Part shown: positions 39,014-47,771 of the stretch, one piece after another
Layout of the letters: each line of letters opens with the position of its first letter
Numbering within the stretch: the first letter of the stretch is position 1
DNA from: Histidinibacterium aquaticum
GTDB lineage: Bacteria > Pseudomonadota > Alphaproteobacteria > Rhodobacterales > Rhodobacteraceae
DNA length: 64,000 bases
Reading direction: 5' to 3'
Assembly (NCBI RefSeq): GCF_008710275.1
Contig: NZ_VYQE01000002.1
Coordinates: 669,522 to 733,521 of the forward strand
Program-made: the position numbers and the translations under genes
Notes under the pieces: model-generated
What the model saw: only the letters and a program-made list of their open reading frames with translations
Told to the model about the DNA's origin: nothing
Database searches by the model: none

Positions 39014-39319
39014 ATGGAAGACGTCAAGACCCGCCCGAAGACGACCACCCGCACGAAGCCGGAACGTCCGCCGCTCTGGAAGGTCATCCTGCTCAACGAC
39101 GACTTCACGCCGCGCGACTTCGTGGTGGCCGTGCTGCGCGCGGTGTTCCGCATGTCCGAGAGCGAGGCGATGGGCGTCATGCTGACCGCCCACCGCAAGG
39201 GCTCCTGCGTCATCGCCGTCTACACGCAGGAGGTCGCGGAGACGAAGTGCGAGCAGGCCAACGACTGGGGCCGCCGCACAGGCTACCCGCTCGCCTTCAC
39301 GACCGAGAAGGACGCCTGA
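39014..39319 (+). CDS. clpS: ATP-dependent Clp protease adaptor ClpS (ClpS2 type)
   Basis: The 101-residue adaptor delivers N-degron substrates to ClpAP. It has the binding-pocket residues Asn28-Asp29-Asp30 (VILLNDDFTPRDFVV), His60 in TAHRKGSC, and VYTQEVAETKCEQANDWGRRTGYPL. The variant TPRDF and AHRKGSC patterns are closer to the second alphaproteobacterial paralogue ClpS2 than to ClpS1. A disordered Lys/Thr-rich N-terminus of about 19 residues precedes the fold. The start ATG at 39014 has GGAGGACA upstream. clpA is not adjacent. Confidence 0.93.
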   Translation: MEDVKTRPKTTTRTKPERPPLWKVILLNDDFTPRDFVVAVLRAVFRMSESEAMGVMLTAHRKGSCVIAVYTQEVAETKCEQANDWGRRTGYPLAFTTEKDA

Positions 39320-39321
39320 CC

Positions 39322-40635
<1,314 letters not shown>

Positions 40636-40701
40636 CGGGCATCTCCGGGTCAGGGTCTGGGACCGAAGCTATACGCGGTCGGGGGCGCTCCGCAATCGCG
40701 C

Positions 40702-41529
40702 TCAGCCGCCGAAGTAGACCGCGGCGACCTCGCCCCGCAGCGCCTCTCCGGTCGCGGCGATCATGTGCCCCTCGCGGAGCCGCGGCACATAGGCCGTCCC
40801 GTCCGTCAGGGCGGCGACGCCGCCCGCCTCGGCGAGGGCCAGCGCACCTGCCGCATGATCCCAGGGCTTGAGCATCGCCGCGAGGGCGAAGTCTCCGCCC
40901 CCCAGCACGAGCTGCCGGTACTCGTGGCAGGAGCACCGCAGGCTCCCCGCCCGGCCCGTCCGGACCATGCCCCCGGCGATCCGGTCCCTGTCCGCTTCTC
41001 CGAACAGGAAGAGCGGCACGAACCCCTGCGCCTCGCCGAGGCCCGGAGCGGGCCCGACCTGCAACCGCACCGGCGCCTCCCCGGCGCGGCACATCCACGT
41101 TCCACCGCCCCGCCGCGTCAGGACCCAGTCGTCGAAGACCGGGTCGTAGAGCAGGCCGAAGACGGTCTCCCCGTCCTCCACCACCGCGAGGATCACGCCG
41201 AAGGTCGCGAGCCCGTGGGCGAAGTTCCAGGTCCCGTCGATCGGATCGACCACGACGACGCGCCCCGGCGCATCGAGCCTGTCGAGAACCGAAGGGTCGG
41301 AAGCCACCGCCTCCTCGCCCACGACGGCCGCGCCCGGCATCACCCGCCCGATCCCATCGGCCAGTGCCGCCTCCGATGCGAGATCGGCGGCGGTCACCAG
41401 GTCGTCCGGGCGCCCCTTGGCCCGGATCTCCGTCGCGTCGAGCCGCCGGAACCGCGGAAGGATCTCCCGCGACGCCACCTCCCGCACGAGCCCGACGAGA
41501 CCCTCCTCCTCGGCCCGCGACAGGCTCAC
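40702..41529 (-). CDS. inositol monophosphatase family protein
   Basis: The 275-residue enzyme carries the metal and phosphate motifs of the IMPase family: the GEEAVASD glutamates near residue 72, VVVDPIDGTWNFAHG at 92-106 and LKPWDHAAGALALAEAGG near 215-230. Members dephosphorylate inositol phosphate, histidinol phosphate, fructose-1,6-bisphosphate or PAP; the substrate is not decided here. It starts with GTG overlapping the stop of the FAH-family gene (GTGA), so the two are translationally coupled. Confidence 0.9.
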   Translation of the reverse strand: MSLSRAEEEGLVGLVREVASREILPRFRRLDATEIRAKGRPDDLVTAADLASEAALADGIGRVMPGAAVVGEEAVASDPSVLDRLDAPGRVVVVDPIDGTWNFAHGLATFGVILAVVEDGETVFGLLYDPVFDDWVLTRRGGGTWMCRAGEAPVRLQVGPAPGLGEAQGFVPLFLFGEADRDRIAGGMVRTGRAGSLRCSCHEYRQLVLGGGDFALAAMLKPWDHAAGALALAEAGGVAALTDGTAYVPRLREGHMIAATGEALRGEVAAVYFGG

Positions 41530-42182
41530 GCCCGGAGTTCCAGTTCCACCGGCGCAAGCCCCTCGATCCGCCCCAGGAGGCGGTCGCCCGGCCCGACCGC
41601 CCCGACACCGGAGGGCGTGCCGGTCATCACCAGGTCCCCCGGCCCCAGGTCGTAGAGCCCGGCCAGGTGCGCGAGGCAGCGGTCCACCGGATGGATCATC
41701 TCCGAGACCCGGCCCCTTTGCCGCCGCTCGCCGCCCACCTCGAGCGTGATCTCCTGCTCGGCCGGCGCCCAGTCCGTGGCGGGCGTCAGCGGCCCGATCA
41801 CCGCGCCGCCCTCCACGTCCTTCGCGGCGTCCCAGGGCAGCCGCCCCTCCTTGGCCTGCGCCTGCAGGTCCCGTCGGGTCATGTCGAGCCCGGTGGCCCA
41901 GCCCCAGACCGCGCCTCCCTCTCCCAGCGCCGCGACCAGTTCCACCTCGTGGTGGTAGTCGGCCGTGCCCTTCGGATAGGCCAGCACGGCGCCGCTCCGC
42001 GCGAGGGCCTTGACCGACTTGGTGAAGAACCACGGCGCCTCGGTCACTCGGTTGCCCATCTCGGCCGCGTGGGCCGCGTAGTTCCGCCCGATGCAGAAGA
42101 TGCGCCGCACCGCGTAGAGCGCCCCGATCCGCAGGACGGGAAGCGCCGCGGGCGGCTCCGGCTCGAAGATGTATTCGGTCAT
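41526..42182 (-). CDS. fumarylacetoacetate hydrolase family protein
   Basis: The 218-residue protein has the C-terminal FAH fold motifs: IFCIGRNYAAHAAEMGN, PWFFTKSVKALA, the metal-binding DYHHEVELVAALG, and LGPGDLVMTGTPSGVGAVGPGD. Short members of this family act as acylpyruvases, oxaloacetate decarboxylases or hydratases in aromatic acid breakdown. The specific reaction is not known. It is the first gene of a two-gene unit with the IMPase-family gene; a copy of the dispersed repeat lies just upstream. Confidence 0.88.
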   Translation of the reverse strand: MTEYIFEPEPPAALPVLRIGALYAVRRIFCIGRNYAAHAAEMGNRVTEAPWFFTKSVKALARSGAVLAYPKGTADYHHEVELVAALGEGGAVWGWATGLDMTRRDLQAQAKEGRLPWDAAKDVEGGAVIGPLTPATDWAPAEQEITLEVGGERRQRGRVSEMIHPVDRCLAHLAGLYDLGPGDLVMTGTPSGVGAVGPGDRLLGRIEGLAPVELELRA

Positions 42183-42216
42183 TCTCGCTCCCTGCAGGCC
42201 GGCCTCCCGGCCCTTC

Positions 42217-42350
42217 CTTCATCTAGCCCCAAGTACCCTCGGGGGAGACCGCGGCCTCGCCGCGGACGGGGGCAGCGCCCCCTGGCCGCCCGGCAACCGC
42301 CGCAGGCGGTTCCGGGCAAGACCAGCGCGGCCCGCAGGGCCGCACCACAA
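42217..42350 (+). repeat. mosaic hairpin repeat, copy between FAH and allE genes
   Basis: The core CTTCATCTAGCCCCAAGTAC and CCTCGGGGGAG is followed by a chain of GC hairpins: GCGGCCTCGCCGC, GGGGGCAGCGCCCCC, ACCGCCGCAGGCGGT and GCGGCCCGCAGGGCCGC. The order of core plus hairpins recurs at 45746-45877, and in shorter form at 62845-62927 (reverse) and 63045-63153. No coding capacity. Confidence 0.75.
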
Positions 42351-42360
42351 GGTCACGCTC

Positions 42361-43194
42361 TCACCGATCGCCGAGCCCGAGCGGCGCGTGCCGGTTCACG
42401 TCCTTGTAGAGCAGGTAGCGGAACGGGCCCGGCCCGCCGGCGTAGCAGGCCTGCGGGCAGAAGGCGCGCAGCCACATGTAATCGCCGGCCTCGACCTCGA
42501 CCCAGTCCCGGTTCAGCCGGTAGACCGCCTTGCCCTGCAGCACGTAGAGCCCGTGCTCCATCACGTGCGTCTCCATGAAGGGGATGACCGCGCCCGGCTC
42601 CAGCGTGACGATCGTGACATGCATGTCGTGGCGCAGGTCGTCGGGATCGACGAAGCGCGTCGTCACCCAGCGCCCGTCCGTCCCCGGCATCGGGACCTGC
42701 TCGGCCTCCGCGTCCGAGGAGATCACCGGCTCCGGCGCGCCCAGCCCCTCGGCAGGCACGTAGCGCTTGCGGATCCAGTGAAAGCCCAGTTTCGCCTGGC
42801 TCGCCCGGTTCCGCAGGCTCCAGCGGGTCCCCGCCGGCAGGTAGGCGTAGCCGCCCGGTCCCAGGACATGGACCGCCCGGCCGATCTTCAGCTCGGCCTC
42901 GCCCGTGGTGACGAAGAGCACCGCCTCGGCCCCGCCGTCCGCCTCCGGCTTCTCCGAGCCTCCGCCGGGCGCCACGTCCATGACGTAGTGGGAGAAGGTC
43001 TCCGAAAATCCCGACATCGGCCGGGCGATCACCCAGAGCCGGGTGCCCTCCCAGTGCGGCAGGCGGCTCGCCGTTATGTCGCGCATCGTCCCGCGCGGCA
43101 GGACGGCATAGGCCTCGGTGAAGACCGCCCGGTCGGTCAGGAGCTGCTCCTGCGGGGGATGCCCGCCGAGATGGGAGTAGTAGCTGCGTGTCAT
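42361..43194 (-). CDS. allE: (S)-ureidoglycine aminohydrolase
   Basis: The 277-residue bicupin protein releases ammonia from (S)-ureidoglycine to form (S)-ureidoglycolate in purine (allantoin) breakdown. It has the family opening RSYYSHLGGHPPQEQLLTDRAVFTEAYAVLP and, in the C-terminal cupin, TIVTLEPGAVIPFMETHVMEHGLYVLQGKAVYRLNRDW, with the manganese-binding His and Glu residues and Gln. The start ATG at 43194 matches that opening. No other purine-degradation gene is recognised nearby. It is divergent from the GH3 gene across 106 bases. Confidence 0.9.
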   Translation of the reverse strand: MTRSYYSHLGGHPPQEQLLTDRAVFTEAYAVLPRGTMRDITASRLPHWEGTRLWVIARPMSGFSETFSHYVMDVAPGGGSEKPEADGGAEAVLFVTTGEAELKIGRAVHVLGPGGYAYLPAGTRWSLRNRASQAKLGFHWIRKRYVPAEGLGAPEPVISSDAEAEQVPMPGTDGRWVTTRFVDPDDLRHDMHVTIVTLEPGAVIPFMETHVMEHGLYVLQGKAVYRLNRDWVEVEAGDYMWLRAFCPQACYAGGPGPFRYLLYKDVNRHAPLGLGDR

Positions 43195-43300
43195 GCCGGA
43201 TCTCATGGCCCATCGCGCGGCGAAGGGCAACGCGCCACTGCCCTTTCGCCCGCCGCCCCATGGTCTATAGGCTCTGGCACGGAAGAACGGGAGGACCACC

Positions 43301-45742
43301 ATGACCGCGACGGCCGATCAGCTCATCGACCAGCTCACCCTCGAAGAGCAGGTCTCCCTGCTCTCGGGCGAGGATTTCTGGTCGCTCCCGGCCGTCCCCC
43401 GGCTCGGCATCGGCAAGCTCCGCGTGACCGACGGCCCCAACGGCGCGCGCGGCTCAGGCTCGCTCATCGGCGGCGTCACCGCGGCGGCCTTCCCCGTGGG
43501 CATCGCCATCGGCGCGACCTGGGACCCGGCCCTCGCCCGCGAGATCGGCTCGGCCATTGCCGAGGAGGTCCGCTCCAAGGGGGCGCATGTCTCGCTGGCG
43601 CCCACCGTCAACATCCATCGCTCCGTCACCAATGGCCGCAACTTCGAGTGCTATTCCGAGGATCCCGCGCTCGCGTCGGCCCTCGCGGTGGGCTACATCC
43701 GCGGCCTGCAATCGCAAGGCGTTGCCGCCACCATCAAGCACTTCGCCGGCAACGAGAGCGAGATCGAGCGGACGACCATCGACTCGGTCATCCCCGAGCG
43801 CGCCCTGCGCGAGATCTACCTCCGCCCCTTCGAGGCCGCCGTGAAGGAGGCCGGGACCTGGGCGGTCATGTCCTCCTACAACAAGCTCAACGGCACCTAT
43901 GCCGCCGAGAACCGCTGGCTGCTGACCACGGTGCTGCGCGGAGACTGGGGCTTCGACGGCGTCGTCATGTCCGACTGGTTCGGCTCCCGCACCACCGCGC
44001 CCACCGTCAACGCCGGGCTCGATCTCGAGATGCCCGGCCCCACACGCGACCGGGGGGCGAAGCTGCTTGCCGCGGTGGAGACCGGCGAGGTCGCCCGCGC
44101 GACCGTCCGGCAGAGGGCCCTCAACGTCCTCCGGCTGATGGAGCGCACCGGGGCCCTAGAGGATAGGGGCTCCTTCGAGGAGCGCGCCGAGGACCGCCCC
44201 GCGCATCGCGCCCTCATCCGCCGGGCCGGGGCGGCAGGATGCGTCCTGCTGAAGAACGAGGGCCTCCTGCCTCTGCCCGCCGAGCCCGGCCGCCTCGCGG
44301 TCATCGGGCCCAACGCACGCACGGCCCGGATCATGGGTGGCGGCTCGGCCCAGCTCAATCCGCACTACAGCGTCTCCCCCTGGGAGGGGCTGGCGGCCCG
44401 GCTCGGGGAGGCGCGCCTCGACTACGCTCCCGGTTGCGACAACCACCGCTGGGAGCCGCTTCTTCGGACCGCCCTCACCGCCGAATACTTCGACAACACC
44501 GAGCTCTCCGGCGCGCCCGTCCACGAGGAAGAGCTGGACGAGGCCCAGGCCTTCTGGGTGCCGCCCATCGCCGGGGGCAAGGTCACGCCCGGCGCCTTCT
44601 CCGCCCGTCTGACCGGCACCTTCACCGCGGAGAGTTCCGGCCTGCACCGCTTCGGGCTTCATTCCGCCGGCTACAGCCGCCTCTACGCCGACGGTGCGCT
44701 CGTCGTCGACGCCTGGTCCAACTGGCAGAAGGGACGCACCTTCTTCGAGGAGGGCTGCGACGAGGTCACCGGGGACCTCGAGCTGGAGCGCGGGCAGACC
44801 GTCGAGATCACCATCGAGTTCGCCGCCCGCCCCGGCGACAACCTCCACCTCTCGGCCTTCCGCGCGGGCATCGGCCGCCCCCTGGGCGACGCCGAGATCT
44901 CCGCCGCCGCCGAGGCCGCCCGCGCTGCCGACACGGCGCTCGTCTTCGTCGGCCGCTCCGGCGAATGGGATACCGAGGGCTCCGACCTCGAGGACATTGC
45001 CCTGCCCGGCCGCCAGGACGAGCTCGTCGCCGCCGTCGCCCGGGCCAACCCGCGCACCGTCGTCGTCCTGCAGACCGGCGGCCCGGTGGAAATGCCCTGG
45101 GCAGGCGACGTCGCCGCGATCCTGCAGGCCTGGTACCCCGGCCAGGAGGCAGGCAGCGCGATCGCCGACGTGCTCTTCGGCGACGCCGAGCCCGGGGGCC
45201 GCCTGCCCCAGAGCTTCCCGGTCCGCTGGTCCGACAATCCGACCGCAAGCGACGACCCCGAGGTCTACCCCGGCAAGGACGGCCAGGTGCGTTACGCCGA
45301 GGGCCTCTTCATCGGCTACCGCCACTACGAGGCAAAGGGCATCGCCCCCCTCTACCCCTTCGGCCACGGCCTCTCCTACAGCACCTTCGCGCTCTCCGGC
45401 CTGACCGCCGAAACCGCGACCGGCGGCGCCATGGCCCGCATCACCGTGGAGAACACCGGCCCGCGGCACGGCACGACCGTGGTTCAGCTCTACGTCGCCC
45501 CGCCGGAGATGGCGGAGCGTCCGCTCAAGACCCTCGAAGCCTTCGCGAAGCTCGACCTCGCCCCCGGCGAGCGCCGTGAGATCCACCTGACACTCCCGCC
45601 CCGCGCCTTCGCCCGCTTCGACGGGGACGCACAGGGCTGGATCATCGACCCGGGCCGATACCGCCTGATGGCGGGCCTTTCCGCCACCGACATCCACGAA
45701 ACCATGGAAATCGAGATGCAGGCGGCGACCCTCCCTCTCTGA
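43301..45742 (+). CDS. family 3 glycoside hydrolase (beta-glucosidase type) with PA14 insert
   Basis: The 813-residue enzyme has an N-terminal TIM barrel (1-300) with KHFAGNE (146-152) and the nucleophile Asp225 in VVMSDWFGSR. A second sandwich domain follows and is interrupted at about 390-530 by a PA14-like carbohydrate-binding insert (TAEYFDNTELSG through YSRLYADGALVVDAW). The acid/base Glu is probably in the GRSGEWDTEGSDLE segment (about 547-560), and a fibronectin-III-like C-terminal domain ends the protein. There is no signal peptide, so it acts on imported glycosides. This layout fits beta-glucosidases of the KlBglI type. It sits beside, but is not co-transcribed with, the putative sulfoquinovose genes. 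Confidence 0.92.
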   Translation: MTATADQLIDQLTLEEQVSLLSGEDFWSLPAVPRLGIGKLRVTDGPNGARGSGSLIGGVTAAAFPVGIAIGATWDPALAREIGSAIAEEVRSKGAHVSLAPTVNIHRSVTNGRNFECYSEDPALASALAVGYIRGLQSQGVAATIKHFAGNESEIERTTIDSVIPERALREIYLRPFEAAVKEAGTWAVMSSYNKLNGTYAAENRWLLTTVLRGDWGFDGVVMSDWFGSRTTAPTVNAGLDLEMPGPTRDRGAKLLAAVETGEVARATVRQRALNVLRLMERTGALEDRGSFEERAEDRPAHRALIRRAGAAGCVLLKNEGLLPLPAEPGRLAVIGPNARTARIMGGGSAQLNPHYSVSPWEGLAARLGEARLDYAPGCDNHRWEPLLRTALTAEYFDNTELSGAPVHEEELDEAQAFWVPPIAGGKVTPGAFSARLTGTFTAESSGLHRFGLHSAGYSRLYADGALVVDAWSNWQKGRTFFEEGCDEVTGDLELERGQTVEITIEFAARPGDNLHLSAFRAGIGRPLGDAEISAAAEAARAADTALVFVGRSGEWDTEGSDLEDIALPGRQDELVAAVARANPRTVVVLQTGGPVEMPWAGDVAAILQAWYPGQEAGSAIADVLFGDAEPGGRLPQSFPVRWSDNPTASDDPEVYPGKDGQVRYAEGLFIGYRHYEAKGIAPLYPFGHGLSYSTFALSGLTAETATGGAMARITVENTGPRHGTTVVQLYVAPPEMAERPLKTLEAFAKLDLAPGERREIHLTLPPRAFARFDGDAQGWIIDPGRYRLMAGLSATDIHETMEIEMQAATLPL

Positions 45743-45745
45743 TGC

Positions 45746-45877
45746 CCTCTTCTGGGCGGAAATATCCCGGGGGAGATCGCGGCCCCGGGCCGCGATCGGG
45801 GGCGGAGCCCCCGCACCGCCCGGCCTCGCCGCAGGCGGGGCCGGGCTGATATAGCGCGGCCGCCAGGCCGCACCGCA
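45746..45877 (+). repeat. mosaic hairpin repeat, copy after the GH3 gene
   Basis: Core CTCTTCTGGGCGGAAATATC and CCGGGGGAG, then hairpins GCGGCCCCGGGCCGC, GGGGGCGGAGCCCCC, GCCTCGCCGCAGGCGGGGC and GCGGCCGCCAGGCCGC. It fills nearly the whole gap between the GH3 stop and the stop of the convergent oxidoreductase gene, and may double as a bidirectional terminator. Confidence 0.8.
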
Positions 45878-45880
45878 TCC

Positions 45881-46969
45881 TCAGAGAGTGACGGCCTGCC
45901 CGGTCTCCGCGCTCGTCTGTGCCGCGAGGCCGATTTCCACGGCGCGCGCACCGTCCTGCCAGGTGACGTCCACTTCGCCCTGCCCGCGCACCACCGCGAG
46001 GAAGCGCTGGTGCTGGAAGAAGGTCGAGCCGTTGTGGTCACCGGCCTCGAGCAGCGCCGGATCGACGGGGATCTGGCTCTCGATGGGGCCCTTCGGCGCC
46101 CGCGGACTCTGGATCAGGCGCGGCACCGGGGCGGGTCCCAGCTTGGACGGCCAGAACCGGCCGGGCCCCGGCACATGGCATTCGATCTTGCCGCGCGGCC
46201 CCACGGCGCTGATCTCCTCCTGGTAGCGCGAGCCCTCGGCGAACATGCAGAGCTCCAGCATCGCCCGCGCGCCGCCGGCGAAGTCGAGAATGACGTAGCC
46301 GTTGTCCCAGACGTCGGGCACCCGGCCCGAATAGAGCTCGTCGCGGTGGTTCAGCGTCTGCCCGGCGCTCGCCATGACACGCACCGGCTCGTCCTTCAGG
46401 ATCAGGCGCATGAGGTCGAAGAAGTGACAGCACTTCTCAACCAGCGTCCCGCCGGTATTGGCGTTGAACCGGTTCCAGTTGCCGATCTTGGGCAGGAAGG
46501 GAAAGCGGTGCTCGCGGATGCTGAGCATCGAGATCCCGCCCGTTGCGTGGTCGGCCTGGTCCACGAGCGCGGCGATGGGCGGCATGTAGCGGTACTCCAT
46601 CGCGACCCAGAGCGCGGGCAGCGCGGCAGCGATCTCGGGCAGAGCGGCGCGATCCTCGGGATCGGTGAAGAGCGGCTTCTCGCAGAGCACGGGCAGTGGC
46701 CGGCGCGCGGCGATGGCGCGGAGCTGGTCGACGTGCAGGTGGTTGGGGCTGACGATCACCAGCGCATCGAGCCCCTCGAAGGCCAGCAGCGCGTCGAAGC
46801 TGTCGCAGACCGCCGTCTCCTCCCGGGTCAGCGCCGCCGCGCTTTCGGCCAGCTCCCGGACCGGATCGTAGACCGCGGCCACCCGGGCGCCCTGCAGCAG
46901 CATGATATTCTGGATATGCTCGCGGCCCATCATGCCGCATCCGATGATCCCGTAGTTGACGACGTCCAT
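45881..46969 (-). CDS. Gfo/Idh/MocA family oxidoreductase, candidate NAD-dependent sulfoquinovosidase (GH188-like)
   Basis: The 362-residue protein has an N-terminal dinucleotide fold (YGIIGCGMMGREH, residues 6-18), CEKP at 96-99 and a central EKCCHFFDLMR (178-188), the usual position of the catalytic histidine region in Gfo/Idh/MocA enzymes. Most members are sugar dehydrogenases. Established knowledge: NAD-dependent sulfoquinovosidases of GH188 belong to this superfamily and occur beside sulfoquinovose genes. Here the gene is 2 bases downstream of a GntR regulator and faces the monooxygenase operon, so a role in releasing or processing sulfoquinovose from its glycosides is a reasonable inference. 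A plain inositol or sugar dehydrogenase is the alternative. Confidence 0.8.
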   Translation of the reverse strand: MDVVNYGIIGCGMMGREHIQNIMLLQGARVAAVYDPVRELAESAAALTREETAVCDSFDALLAFEGLDALVIVSPNHLHVDQLRAIAARRPLPVLCEKPLFTDPEDRAALPEIAAALPALWVAMEYRYMPPIAALVDQADHATGGISMLSIREHRFPFLPKIGNWNRFNANTGGTLVEKCCHFFDLMRLILKDEPVRVMASAGQTLNHRDELYSGRVPDVWDNGYVILDFAGGARAMLELCMFAEGSRYQEEISAVGPRGKIECHVPGPGRFWPSKLGPAPVPRLIQSPRAPKGPIESQIPVDPALLEAGDHNGSTFFQHQRFLAVVRGQGEVDVTWQDGARAVEIGLAAQTSAETGQAVTL

Positions 46970-46971
46970 CC

Positions 46972-47676
46972 CTATGCCTTTCCCATGCGCGACACGTAGC
47001 GGCAGCGGGCCGCGTCGTACCAGGTGCGCGAGGCCTCGACCCGGGCGCCGTCCTGCGCCCGGCTCAGCCGCTCCACGTAGCCGCAAGTCTCTCCGGGCCT
47101 CAGCCCGGACCGTTCCGGCGCCCAGTCCGGGGCGGGCGCGAGGCCCACCTCGTCCGCGACCGCCGTGATCGTGATCCCCAGTGCCCTGCGGTAATGCAGG
47201 TAGAGCGATTCCGACAGGTCCCCGGCCTCGAGCCGCGGGGCCCGCGAGGCGCAGAGCCAGATTTCCTCGAGAGCCACCGGCGTCCCGTCCAGCGAGCGCA
47301 GTCGCCGGATCCGGTGCGCCTCTGGCCCTTCGCCGAACTCCGGCAGGTCCGAGGGCTTCGCGAGCCGGGTGACGTCCAGAACCGCCGCCGTGGGCAGGCC
47401 GCCGCCGCCCGGCCGCTCCAGCCGGAAGAATCCGTAGACCGAGGCCGGCGCGTCCTGCGCGCGGATGTAGTTGCCGGACCCCTGGATGCGCCGCAGGAGC
47501 CCCGCCTCCGCCAGCCGGTCCAGCGCCTTGCGCAGGGTGCCCACCGAGACCCCGAGCTCGGCCGCGTACTCCCGCTCCGGCGGCAGCCGCGTCCCGTCCG
47601 CGAGGCGTCCGGCGGCGATGTCGCGGATCAGCATTTCCGCGATCTGGACATATCTGGGAAGCGAGGGGCCATCCAT
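46972..47676 (-). CDS. GntR/HutC family transcriptional regulator
   Basis: The 234-residue regulator has an N-terminal winged helix (RYVQIAEMLIRDIAAGRLADGTRLPPEREYAAELGVSVGTLRKALDRLAEAGLL, residues 8-62) and a C-terminal UTRA ligand-binding domain with TPVALEEIWL and PGETCGYVERLSRAQDG. UTRA domains bind sugars or related metabolites and relieve repression. It is divergent from the monooxygenase operon, with a repeated motif in the shared gap (47699-47723), and overlaps no neighbour; the oxidoreductase follows 2 bases downstream. It probably controls both directions. Confidence 0.9.
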   Translation of the reverse strand: MDGPSLPRYVQIAEMLIRDIAAGRLADGTRLPPEREYAAELGVSVGTLRKALDRLAEAGLLRRIQGSGNYIRAQDAPASVYGFFRLERPGGGGLPTAAVLDVTRLAKPSDLPEFGEGPEAHRIRRLRSLDGTPVALEEIWLCASRAPRLEAGDLSESLYLHYRRALGITITAVADEVGLAPAPDWAPERSGLRPGETCGYVERLSRAQDGARVEASRTWYDAARCRYVSRMGKA

Positions 47677-47698
47677 GGCGCTGCCGTCCGATTCAGAA

Positions 47699-47723
47699 TT
47701 GATACATCATTGATGCATGTCAA
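47699..47723. promoter_or_regulatory. candidate operator of the GntR-family regulator
   Basis: TTGATACAT (47699-47707) and TTGATGCAT (47710-47718) form a direct repeat with an 11-base step, one turn of the helix. The outer bases TTGA and TCAA also give an imperfect inverted repeat over the 25 bases. It lies in the 95-base gap between the regulator and the divergent monooxygenase gene and is AT-rich compared with its surroundings. Confidence 0.5.
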
Positions 47724-47771
47724 ACCCCGTGCTACGCAACCTTTGTGGTTAGCGCAAGCAAGAGGGAATCG

